DNA of 64,000 nt from Hyphomicrobium sp. 99. GTDB taxonomy: Bacteria; Pseudomonadota; Alphaproteobacteria; Rhizobiales; Hyphomicrobiaceae. Location: assembly GCF_000384335.2 (NCBI RefSeq), contig NZ_KQ031382.1:1426001-1490000 (forward strand), given 5' to 3'. Made by a program: the position numbers and the translations under genes. Below are positions 15,172 through 22,354 of the stretch, in pieces (within the stretch, counting starts at the first letter, position 1; each line of letters opens with the position of its first letter). The notes beneath the pieces were generated by a model, which was not told where the DNA came from, made no database searches, and was given only the letters and a program-made list of their open reading frames with translations.

Positions 15172-15549
15172 CTAATTGTGCGGCAACGCCTCCACGAGCT
15201 TCACGTCGGCGACGCGCTGCCCCGTGTCGATATCGACAATTGCGATTCCGGAGCCACTCGGTCCCTCATGATGGACGACGAGACGGTTGCCGGACAGTGA
15301 CACCGACACGATCCGCGCACCCTTGGGGATTTCCAACGAAAGCGTCGCACCAGTTGAAACGCTGACCGTTCGCGACGATTGCACGGCCGCAGGGCCGTGC
15401 GAGGCAAGACCGATGACCTTGACCGCGACCGCGCCGAGGCCGAGGAGAATGAGGGCGGCCAGACCACCAACGACGATCTTGAGATTGCGCTGAAGGCGCT
15501 GTTCGCGCAACAAGTCGGCCGAAGTTGACTGCGGCTGATCATTGGTCAT
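15172..15549 (-). CDS. Small membrane-anchored protein (125 aa)
   Basis: The open frame runs on to 16359, but there it is antisense to the pseudouridine synthase; the true start is ATG at 15549 (MTNDQPQS). The 125-residue product has a cytoplasmic start, one transmembrane helix (about 25-50, NLKIVVGGLAALILLGLG...), and a periplasmic beta-rich tail (VSLSGNRLVVHHEG, IAIVDIDTG). This resembles a small alphaproteobacterial family of unknown function that usually sits divergent to an RluD-type gene, as here with 33 bp between. The role is unknown. Confidence 0.75.
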   Translation of the reverse strand: MTNDQPQSTSADLLREQRLQRNLKIVVGGLAALILLGLGAVAVKVIGLASHGPAAVQSSRTVSVSTGATLSLEIPKGARIVSVSLSGNRLVVHHEGPSGSGIAIVDIDTGQRVADVKLVEALPHN

Positions 15550-15582
15550 CACGAGGATTTCTTTCTGATAGTTTCGAGCACC

Positions 15583-16635
15583 GTGCCCATCGACGAAAAA
15601 ATACCAAACCCCATCGAGGTTGTTGCCGGTCCCGAGGATGCTGGCCAGCGCGTTGATCGTTGGCTCGCCTCGAAGATCGATGGCATGAGCCGGGCTCGTA
15701 TCCAATCTCTCATCCGCGATGGCCATGTTCGCGCCGGCGAGACGATAGGGGAGCCGCGCACACCGGTCAAACCGGGCGTTACTTACTCGGTCAGTCTCCC
15801 CGAGGCGGAAGAGACCGGCGTCGAGGGCGAAGATGTTCCGCTCGACATCGTCTATGAAGATGACGATCTGATCGTGATCGATAAGCCCGCTGGTCTCGTC
15901 GTGCACCCTTCGGCGGGCCACGCGTCGGGCACTCTCGTAAACGCCCTGATTGCCCACTGCGGGGACAGCCTCTCGGGTATCGGAGGTGTCAAGCGGCCGG
16001 GCATCGTCCATCGTTTGGACAAGGACACGACGGGTTTGCTGGTTGTCGCCAAGTCCGACGCGGCGCATCAGGGATTGGCGGAGCAGTTCCAGAGCCACGG
16101 TCGCGATGGCCGCCTCCACCGCAGCTACCTCGCTTTCGTTTGGGGAAGGCTCCCGCTGCCGGCCGGTGCAATCGATGCCCGCCTGGGCCGCAGTCGAGCC
16201 AACCGCATGAAAATCACCGTGACGCGAGGCGAAGCCGGCCGCAGCGCCAAGACGCACTATGAAGTGATAGATGTCTTTCCCGGAGAAAAGGCTGGCGGCG
16301 ACGTCTCGCTTTTGCGCCTCGTCCTCGAAACGGGTCGGACGCACCAAATTCGCGTGCACTTAGCGCATATCGGCCATCCGGTTGTGGGAGACCCGACCTA
16401 TGGCGCCGGATTTAAGACGCGTCTCGCATCTCTCCACGAGGGCGCAAAAGATGTGGCTTCGAGCCTGACGCGGCAGGCGCTGCATGCGGCCGAACTCGAG
16501 TTCGAACACCCGATTTCTGGCAAAAAGCTTAAGTTTAGCAGTAAATTGCCCGCCGACCTTCAACAGCTTGGAGAGGCGTTGAAGCCTAGCCAAAGACTGG
16601 CGACGGATAAGAGACGCGGCCGCCGTTTGAAATAG
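15583..16635 (+). CDS. rluD: RluD-family 23S rRNA pseudouridine synthase
   Basis: The 350-residue protein has an N-terminal S4 RNA-binding domain (about 20-75) and an RluA/RluD catalytic domain with catalytic D146 in HRLDKDTTG, followed by the KTHYEV and GRTHQIRVHL motifs. It converts uridines of 23S rRNA helix 69, or a related site, to pseudouridine. The start is GTG or the nearby region at 15583. It is followed by rpoH on the same strand, an order common in Hyphomicrobiales. The exact target uridine cannot be read from sequence. Confidence 0.92.
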   Translation: MPIDEKIPNPIEVVAGPEDAGQRVDRWLASKIDGMSRARIQSLIRDGHVRAGETIGEPRTPVKPGVTYSVSLPEAEETGVEGEDVPLDIVYEDDDLIVIDKPAGLVVHPSAGHASGTLVNALIAHCGDSLSGIGGVKRPGIVHRLDKDTTGLLVVAKSDAAHQGLAEQFQSHGRDGRLHRSYLAFVWGRLPLPAGAIDARLGRSRANRMKITVTRGEAGRSAKTHYEVIDVFPGEKAGGDVSLLRLVLETGRTHQIRVHLAHIGHPVVGDPTYGAGFKTRLASLHEGAKDVASSLTRQALHAAELEFEHPISGKKLKFSSKLPADLQQLGEALKPSQRLATDKRRGRRLK

Positions 16636-16813
16636 CAAGCTGGCATATGTGGGATATCGTCACGTCCGATCAAGACGAAGTGACGGGAACCCATAGTGAA
16701 TTTCTAGATTTCACTACTATGTAACACCAAGCGTTGGGGGAGCGTAGAGACTCCCGCAATATGAAGGGAGCACGGGCCGAACCGGAAACGGGTGAAGGTC
16801 CGAGCAGAGGGCA

Positions 16814-17719
16814 ATGGCATCTAAAGGTCTTCCGTCACTGGCCGGCGGTTCGCTGGGCCTCACGCGTTACCTCGAAGAAATTCGCAAATTCCCGATGCTT
16901 GCGCCTGACGAGGAATTTATGCTCGCCAAGCGCTGGCAGGAACACCAGGATTCTGACGCCGCCGAAAAGCTGGTGACGTCGCATTTGCGGCTCGTCGCGC
17001 GGATCGCGATGGGCTACCGCGGCTACGGCTTGCCAATCGGGGAAGTGATCTCCGAAGGAAACGTCGGCCTGATGCAGGCCGTCAAACGCTTCGATCCCGA
17101 TAAAGGCTTCCGCCTCGCCACATATGCGATGTGGTGGATTCGTGCGTCGATTCAAGAGTACATCTTGCGGTCGTGGAGCCTTGTGAAGATGGGCACCACG
17201 GCAGCGCAGAAGAAGCTTTTCTTCAACCTGCGGCGCGCGAAGAGCCAGCTTCAGGCGCTGGACGACGGCGATCTGAAGCCCGAACACGTGAAGACGATCG
17301 CGACGAAGCTCGGCGTGCCCGAGGAGGACGTGGTGAACATGAATCGCCGCCTCGGCGGCGACGCGTCCCTCAATGCGCCGATCCGGGCTGAATCGGAATC
17401 CGGCGAATGGCAGGACTGGCTGGTCGACGATACGCCCACGCAGGAGGATCGCCTTGTCGAGGACGAAGAGCTGTCTCGGCGGAAGTCCTATCTCTCGTCC
17501 GCGATGTCGGTCTTGAACGATCGTGAGCGCCGGGTATTCGAAGCTCGCCGGTTGAGCGAGGAGCCTGCAACACTCGAACAGCTGTCGGAGGAGTTCGGCG
17601 TCAGCCGCGAACGCATCCGCCAGATCGAGGTAAGGGCCTTCGAAAAGGTGCAGAAGGCAGTCACCTCGACCGCGCGGCAGGCCGAATCCCCTGCGGTGCT
17701 GGAGGGGGCCCGTCCCTAA
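16814..17719 (+). CDS. rpoH: RNA polymerase sigma-32 factor RpoH
   Basis: The 301-residue protein has sigma-70 region 1.2/2 (RYLEEIRKFPML..., LRLVARIAMGYRGYGLP, RLATYAMWWIRASIQEYI), the RpoH box QKKLFFNLRR that separates sigma-32 from other sigma-70 proteins, and region 4 with the helix-turn-helix (TLEQLSEEFGVSRERIRQIE). It directs transcription of heat-shock chaperones and proteases. The start ATG at 16814 is followed by the canonical MASKGLPSLAGG-type leader. A 178-bp intergenic region precedes it; I could not define its promoter confidently. Confidence 0.97.
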   Translation: MASKGLPSLAGGSLGLTRYLEEIRKFPMLAPDEEFMLAKRWQEHQDSDAAEKLVTSHLRLVARIAMGYRGYGLPIGEVISEGNVGLMQAVKRFDPDKGFRLATYAMWWIRASIQEYILRSWSLVKMGTTAAQKKLFFNLRRAKSQLQALDDGDLKPEHVKTIATKLGVPEEDVVNMNRRLGGDASLNAPIRAESESGEWQDWLVDDTPTQEDRLVEDEELSRRKSYLSSAMSVLNDRERRVFEARRLSEEPATLEQLSEEFGVSRERIRQIEVRAFEKVQKAVTSTARQAESPAVLEGARP

Positions 17720-17841
17720 ACCAGCCGCTGGCTCACCGCGAGCTTGACGGGACCGTTGAAGGCGCATACCCGCTTCTACTCATAGGCTTTCGATGGCGGC
17801 ATCAGGTGGTGCCGCCATTGTCTTATGGGTACGGCTTTAAA

Positions 17842-18780
17842 ATGCGCAGCCGCTTCGCACTCGTTTATAATTCGACGGCTGGTGTCGCCGTTCCGCGCCT
17901 ACTTGATGGCGTGATCACCCGTCTGCGCCAAAGCCAATCGGAAGTCTTCCAGGTCCCCGCGCGTAGCGCCGCGGAAGCCGCGGAGCGCGTTTCAGATTTG
18001 GCAAAACTGAGCGCGTGCGACGCCGTCATCGCAGCGGGCGGAGACGGCACATTCCGCGCCGTTGCGACGGGGGCGGCCGGAACCGAGTTGCCGGTCGGTC
18101 TCATTCCACTTGGGACGGGCAACGTTCTCGCTAACGAGATCGGCCTCCCGAAGAGCGTGAGAGCCATCACCGATGTTCTGCTGCATGGTGAGCACATCGA
18201 AGCGCGAGGCGGCCTCGTCAACGGTGAACCCTTTTTCCTGATGCTGGGCGCTGGGTTCGACGCGCGCATCGTCTCGAAGCTGAATTACCGCACGAAACGT
18301 GCTTTCGGCCGCGGCGCGTACGTCTATCCCGTCATCCGGACGCTCGCTGAAACGCCCACGATTTTCGACGTCGAGCTCGACGGAAGACGCTTTGACGCCA
18401 GTTGGGTGATCCTCACATTCGCGAGCCGCTACGGCAGCTTGTTCAAGTTGACTGAGGATGCCGGCTTCGGTCGGGACACTCTCATGGCCGTGGTGATGGA
18501 AGCGGGCTCGCGGCGCGCAATCGCGGCCAATCTCGTCTCACTTGGCCTCGGCTGGCTGGCCCGTCCGGAAACGAGACCCAAGGGCGTGCACGTCTTGCCG
18601 GTGACGACCGCCACGATCGGCCGGTGGAATGCCACGCCTTTCCAGATCGACGGCGACCATGGCGGCATCTCGAAGATCGAGGTTCTTGCCGACGGTCCGC
18701 GCGTCCGGCTGATTGTCCCTCCGCGATATGTTGCTGATCTCACGAATTGTCACGCGAATCGCGTAGCCTCTGAATCGTGA
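17842..18780 (+). CDS. Diacylglycerol/lipid kinase family protein
   Basis: I prefer ATG 17842 (MRSRFALVYNSTAG), 312 residues, over the upstream ATG at 17806. The nucleotide-binding motif GGDGT is at 66-70, followed by VGLIPLGTGNVLANEIGLP, as in the DAGK catalytic family (YegS, BmrU, sphingosine kinase). Such enzymes phosphorylate diacylglycerol or other lipids using ATP at the membrane face. The gene follows rpoH by 122 bp. The natural lipid substrate is unknown. Confidence 0.87.
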   Translation: MRSRFALVYNSTAGVAVPRLLDGVITRLRQSQSEVFQVPARSAAEAAERVSDLAKLSACDAVIAAGGDGTFRAVATGAAGTELPVGLIPLGTGNVLANEIGLPKSVRAITDVLLHGEHIEARGGLVNGEPFFLMLGAGFDARIVSKLNYRTKRAFGRGAYVYPVIRTLAETPTIFDVELDGRRFDASWVILTFASRYGSLFKLTEDAGFGRDTLMAVVMEAGSRRAIAANLVSLGLGWLARPETRPKGVHVLPVTTATIGRWNATPFQIDGDHGGISKIEVLADGPRVRLIVPPRYVADLTNCHANRVASES

Positions 18781-18840
18781 AGCGTTGTTGGGTGTGTCCT
18801 TACAACTTTGTGCGAGCGTCAGAGCGAGAACCAAGGGTCG

Positions 18841-19248
18841 ATGCCCTTTTTCTCTCTGAACCGGATCCGGATGGACCGGCAGATGGCTTCGAACGGCGCG
18901 TGGCAGCAATGGATAGGGCTGCCCGAGGGAGCGTCGTTCTGGTCCAGGTTCGGCAGCTTCACGTTCCTATCCAACCCTTTCCGCGATTCCGATACTGAAC
19001 TTCAGACGTTAGCGCGCCGCTCAGCGAGCCCGTGTGCTGAGAGTCCGCGTGCGTTGTCTCGATATCGGAACACTCGTTCTCCTGAGCGAGCTGGCGGACA
19101 CCTGGAAGATGGAGTGCCTCATGCAGAAGCGCTGTCACCAGCCAACCGGTTTTCTCCGATCAAGCGAGGCCCGCTCCTCGCACGATTTGCCGAGGAGACG
19201 CTGGCTGTTTCTGCTCTGGCGACAACACAACAAATATCCTCCATGTAG
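18841..19248 (+). CDS. Doubtful 135-aa frame between lipid kinase and terminator
   Basis: ATG at 18841 opens a frame whose first 60 residues look protein-like (MPFFSLNRIRMDRQ..., EGASFWSRFGSFTFLSNPFRD), while the rest is Arg/Ser/Pro-rich. No good ribosome binding site is visible. It ends about 50 bases before a strong terminator, which fits a transcribed unit coming from the left. It may be a degraded gene or noise. Confidence 0.25.
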   Translation: MPFFSLNRIRMDRQMASNGAWQQWIGLPEGASFWSRFGSFTFLSNPFRDSDTELQTLARRSASPCAESPRALSRYRNTRSPERAGGHLEDGVPHAEALSPANRFSPIKRGPLLARFAEETLAVSALATTQQISSM

Positions 19249-19296
19249 GAGGTAACTGATGCATGCAGGAGTCGGTGCGACGAACTCCTGCCACGC

Positions 19297-19336
19297 AAAA
19301 AAAGAGGCCGGCTCTATTTGAGCCGGCCTCTTTTTT
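19297..19336. terminator. Bidirectional intrinsic terminator
   Basis: A-run, stem GAGGCCGGCTC, loop TATTT, stem GAGCCGGCCTC, T-run. The symmetry lets it work on both strands, ending rightward transcription and the leftward amiC gene, which stops at 19424. Confidence 0.95.
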
Positions 19337-19423
19337 GTTTGCGCCTCGCGACTCCCCTGCAGGGAGCCGGCCGCGAGACGCGCGCTTCCGGCCGGCGCCG
19401 CGCAGCGGTGTCGAAAGCGCCAA

Positions 19424-20722
19424 TCACATAGGAAGTCGTGCGATATCGTATGAGAAGTAATTGTCGATCGCGGTCGCGATCGATTGCGCAACCTTCTCGC
19501 GCCAGCCGCCGGATTTGAGGTTGCTGGCGTCTTCGCGGTTCGTCACGTAGGCAAGCTCTATGAGAACCGATGGAAACTGCGCCGTCTTCAGCACGCGGAA
19601 AGCGGCCTGCTGTTCGGGCTCCTCGCGAAGCGGCGTGCTTTCGCCCATGTTTTCGATGACCGTCTTCGCGAACATGCCGCTGCGTTCACGCGTCATTTCC
19701 AGGTCGCGGTTGGCGAGATCGGCAAGAATGTCTTTGATCATATCGACATCGCCGTTGGCGCTTTTGACGGTGTCGATTTCGTCCTTGGTCAAAACCTTTT
19801 GCGCCGAGCTGCCTTTGGCTGAACGTTCGAGCGACTTCGCGACGCCGTCGCGCAGCGAATAAATCGTAGCGCCGCGCGCGCGCGAGCCGTTGTCCGAGTA
19901 ATCGGCGTGAATGGCGATGAAGAGGTTCGCTTTGTTGCGCTCGGCATAGTTCGTCCGCTCATCGAGCGGGATGAACGTGTCGTCGCTCCGCGTCATCAGC
20001 ACCCGGTAGCGCCCGGTCTTCTCGAGAATCTCGCGCAGTACGAGACCGAAGGCGAGAACGACATCCTTCTCGATCGTACCGAATTTTTCCGCGCCAGAGT
20101 CATGACCGCCGTGGCCAGGATCGAGAACGATGATCGGCTTGAAAGCCTTCGCCGCACGCTCCCTCGGATTTTCGGCGAGGCGCGGCACGGGCGGCTGCAA
20201 GGTGGCCGTCGCGCCGAGAGCCGAAGGCTGCGCCATGCCTTTCTGAGGAGCCGCGATTCCGGCGTCGGCCGGAACGATTGCAAGCGAGAGCCGGAACTGG
20301 CCGTCCTTGTCTTTGTTGATATTCGAGCTTTCGACGACGACGGGCTGCGTAACCTCGATCACGACGCGCGTCTTGCCGCGAGCCGCGAGACCGGCGCGAA
20401 AACTTTTGACGAGACCTGTCGGTCCTTTGCCTTCGAGCGCCGGTAGCCGTACGCTGATTTCAGGAAGCTCGACGACGACCCTGTTCGGGTTCGCAAGCGA
20501 AAAGACCTGGTAGTCGACCTTGCTTGCAAGCCCGATGACGAAACGGGTCCCGCCGGCGCGGGCTGCGGGAGTTGGTGCCGGAACCGGTGATACCGTCGCC
20601 ATCTGCAGATCGGTTGCCTGACCGGTGGGAGCCGTGTCGCTGGCGTACGCCGGGCATACTGCCCCGGCCGCGAAAGCCGCGGCGAAGACGCTGCATAATG
20701 CGCGTCGAGCCAAGCTACGCAT
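19424..20722 (-). CDS. amiC: N-acetylmuramoyl-L-alanine amidase (AmiC type)
   Basis: ATG at 20722 is chosen over the open frame to 20839 because it starts a signal peptide (MRSLARRALCSVFAAAF...AYA) and has a GGGGG ribosome binding site. The 432-residue protein has an AMIN domain (about 60-160), which localises it in the envelope, and an Amidase_3 zinc domain. Zinc and catalytic residues are in DPGHGG, TIEKD, AIHAD and LIELAYVTN. It cleaves the amide bond between MurNAc and the stem peptide for daughter-cell separation. Its genomic partners EnvC/NlpD are not in view. Confidence 0.93.
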   Translation of the reverse strand: MRSLARRALCSVFAAAFAAGAVCPAYASDTAPTGQATDLQMATVSPVPAPTPAARAGGTRFVIGLASKVDYQVFSLANPNRVVVELPEISVRLPALEGKGPTGLVKSFRAGLAARGKTRVVIEVTQPVVVESSNINKDKDGQFRLSLAIVPADAGIAAPQKGMAQPSALGATATLQPPVPRLAENPRERAAKAFKPIIVLDPGHGGHDSGAEKFGTIEKDVVLAFGLVLREILEKTGRYRVLMTRSDDTFIPLDERTNYAERNKANLFIAIHADYSDNGSRARGATIYSLRDGVAKSLERSAKGSSAQKVLTKDEIDTVKSANGDVDMIKDILADLANRDLEMTRERSGMFAKTVIENMGESTPLREEPEQQAAFRVLKTAQFPSVLIELAYVTNREDASNLKSGGWREKVAQSIATAIDNYFSYDIARLPM

Positions 20723-20901
20723 AAGTGCAATCCCCCTAGGCGCGCTCATCCAACCAAGTGCGCCGTAGACGCACCTATGTGCCGAGGGATGATGGCGTTT
20801 TAGCGGTCGGAACAGTCGGTCGTTAAGGTTATCGGGCAACAGCAGTTAATCTCTCGTTAAGGGCTTTAAATGGAATTTTCGAGAGACGACGTGAGCGGCG
20901 T

Positions 20902-21366
20902 TTATTCGCTTTTTGCAGCCCATGCAGCGGCCGCTTCATCATCGCTTGCGCGTGCTGCTACCCATCTAGAAGCGCCGCTGGCAAGTGTCTCTTTTTTCCA
21001 GAATGGCGCATACATCTTGAGGTAGTCCATGAGGAACTCTGCCGCAGCAAACGCATCCTGCCGGTGTGGCGCGCACGCGATGACGAGCACGATATTGTCG
21101 CCGGGTTTCAGCTCGCCAACACGATGGACGATTAACGAGCCCGACAGTTTGAAACGGCATTGGGCTTCGCCTTCAATGCGTTCGAGTTCGGCTTCCGTCA
21201 TGCCGGGATAATGTTCGAGCGTCATCGAGACGAGCGCTTCGCCTTGGACTTCGCCACGGACCTTGCCGACGAAAAGTGCGACGCCGCCGATTCCGGTGTC
21301 GCCTGCCGTCAGCCGGGACATCTCTTCCGAGACGTCGAAATCAGCCTCCGCAACGCGAACGGTCAT
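20902..21366 (-). CDS. moaE: Molybdopterin synthase catalytic subunit MoaE
   Basis: The 154-residue protein has the MoaE landmarks: GGVALFVGKVRG (27-38), LEHYPGM, ACAPHRQDAF with H101-R102, and the active-site lysines K124/K125 in PFWKKE. With MoaD it adds the dithiolene sulfurs to precursor Z in molybdenum cofactor synthesis. The start lies 1 base after the moaD stop, so the two are translated together. Molybdenum enzymes such as formate dehydrogenase would be clients. Confidence 0.96.
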   Translation of the reverse strand: MTVRVAEADFDVSEEMSRLTAGDTGIGGVALFVGKVRGEVQGEALVSMTLEHYPGMTEAELERIEGEAQCRFKLSGSLIVHRVGELKPGDNIVLVIACAPHRQDAFAAAEFLMDYLKMYAPFWKKETLASGASRWVAARASDDEAAAAWAAKSE

Positions 21367-21367
21367 C

Positions 21368-21661
21368 TCAGCCTCCGGTCACGGGAGGGAAGAATGCGAT
21401 TTCACGCGCGGAGGCGATCAGCGCAGCTGGCTTCGCGTGCGTGTGGTCGATCGCAACGCGGATCGCTTCGGGCTTGGCGAAGGCCTGGTCGAAAGGATGC
21501 CCGCGCCGCGACTGCCAAAGTAGCAGGTCGCCAACCGTCAGAACTTCCGGCGGCAACACTAAGCGCTCTTCGCTGAGGCCAGTGCGCTCGCGCAGCCAAG
21601 CGAAATAACGCAGGATGATCTCGCCGGCGCTCGGCTTCAAGTTGTTCGGTTTTTCGGTCAT
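21368..21661 (-). CDS. moaD: Molybdopterin synthase sulfur carrier subunit MoaD
   Basis: The 97-residue protein has a ubiquitin-like fold pattern (ILRYFAWLRERTGLSEERL...) and ends with Gly-Gly (FFPPVTGG), the thiocarboxylated terminus that donates sulfur. It is about 15 residues longer than usual at the N-terminus; an internal start cannot be excluded, but no better start signal is seen. It lies 7 bp after pgsA and 1 bp before moaE, so the three form an operon, an order conserved in rhizobia. Confidence 0.93.
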   Translation of the reverse strand: MTEKPNNLKPSAGEIILRYFAWLRERTGLSEERLVLPPEVLTVGDLLLWQSRRGHPFDQAFAKPEAIRVAIDHTHAKPAALIASAREIAFFPPVTGG

Positions 21662-21668
21662 GGCGCCC

Positions 21669-22256
21669 TCAGCGATCGATCGCGTGGCGAATTCCAGCCT
21701 TCAGATAGTCGTAGCCGGTCACCAGCGTAAGAAGTGCCGCAATCCACAAAAGCAGAACGCCGGCTTCCGTCGTTCCGGGCACGATGCCTTCAGCGGCCGG
21801 TCCAGCGAGCAGCATGGCAAGCGCAACGAACTGAACGGCCGTCTTCCACTTCGCAAGTTGCGTAACGTGAATTTTGACGTTGAGCTCGGCGAGAAATTCC
21901 CGAAGCCCAGAAACCAGAATTTCGCGCGAGAGGATGATGAGCGCCGCCCAGATGGCCCATCCGCCGATCGTGTCGGTGTAAACAAGCATAAGCAACGTGG
22001 CGCCAACGAGCAGCTTGTCAGCGATTGGATCGAGCATGCGGCCGAGGTTCGACTGCTGCTCCCAGATCCGCGCGAGATACCCGTCGAGCCAATCGGTAAC
22101 GCACGCCACGACGAAGATCGCGAACGCCAGCCAGCGCGCAAGTTCCCCGGATCCGAAAAACAGGACGCCCGCGAGCACGGGTACCGCCACCATCCGGCCG
22201 TAGGTCAGGATATTTGGCAGGCTCGTCGAAATCGAGCGGTGCGCGACGTGATCCAT
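21669..22256 (-). CDS. pgsA: CDP-diacylglycerol-glycerol-3-phosphate 3-phosphatidyltransferase
   Basis: The 195-residue integral membrane protein has the CDP-alcohol phosphotransferase signature D55-x2-D58-G59-x2-A62-R63-x8-G72-x3-D76-x3-D80, all residues present. It makes phosphatidylglycerol phosphate, the first committed step to phosphatidylglycerol and cardiolipin. First gene of the pgsA-moaD-moaE run. Transmembrane segments lie around 22-38, 41-57, 84-105, 123-150 and 160-180. Confidence 0.94.
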   Translation of the reverse strand: MDHVAHRSISTSLPNILTYGRMVAVPVLAGVLFFGSGELARWLAFAIFVVACVTDWLDGYLARIWEQQSNLGRMLDPIADKLLVGATLLMLVYTDTIGGWAIWAALIILSREILVSGLREFLAELNVKIHVTQLAKWKTAVQFVALAMLLAGPAAEGIVPGTTEAGVLLLWIAALLTLVTGYDYLKAGIRHAIDR

Positions 22257-22354
22257 GAATTTGGGTTAGCCGCAGCGGCGAGGGGCCGTCAATCCCCAGA
22301 CAGCAAGCGTCGGTCCCAATTGATGAATCTCCGGGCAGAAAGCCGCACCGGCGG

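Noticed and set aside
15172..16359. Minus-strand frame of 395 codons
   Set aside because: Only its last 125 codons (from ATG 15549) are a gene; the rest is antisense to the pseudouridine synthase.
16835..17767. Minus-strand frame of 310 codons
   Set aside because: Antisense of rpoH.
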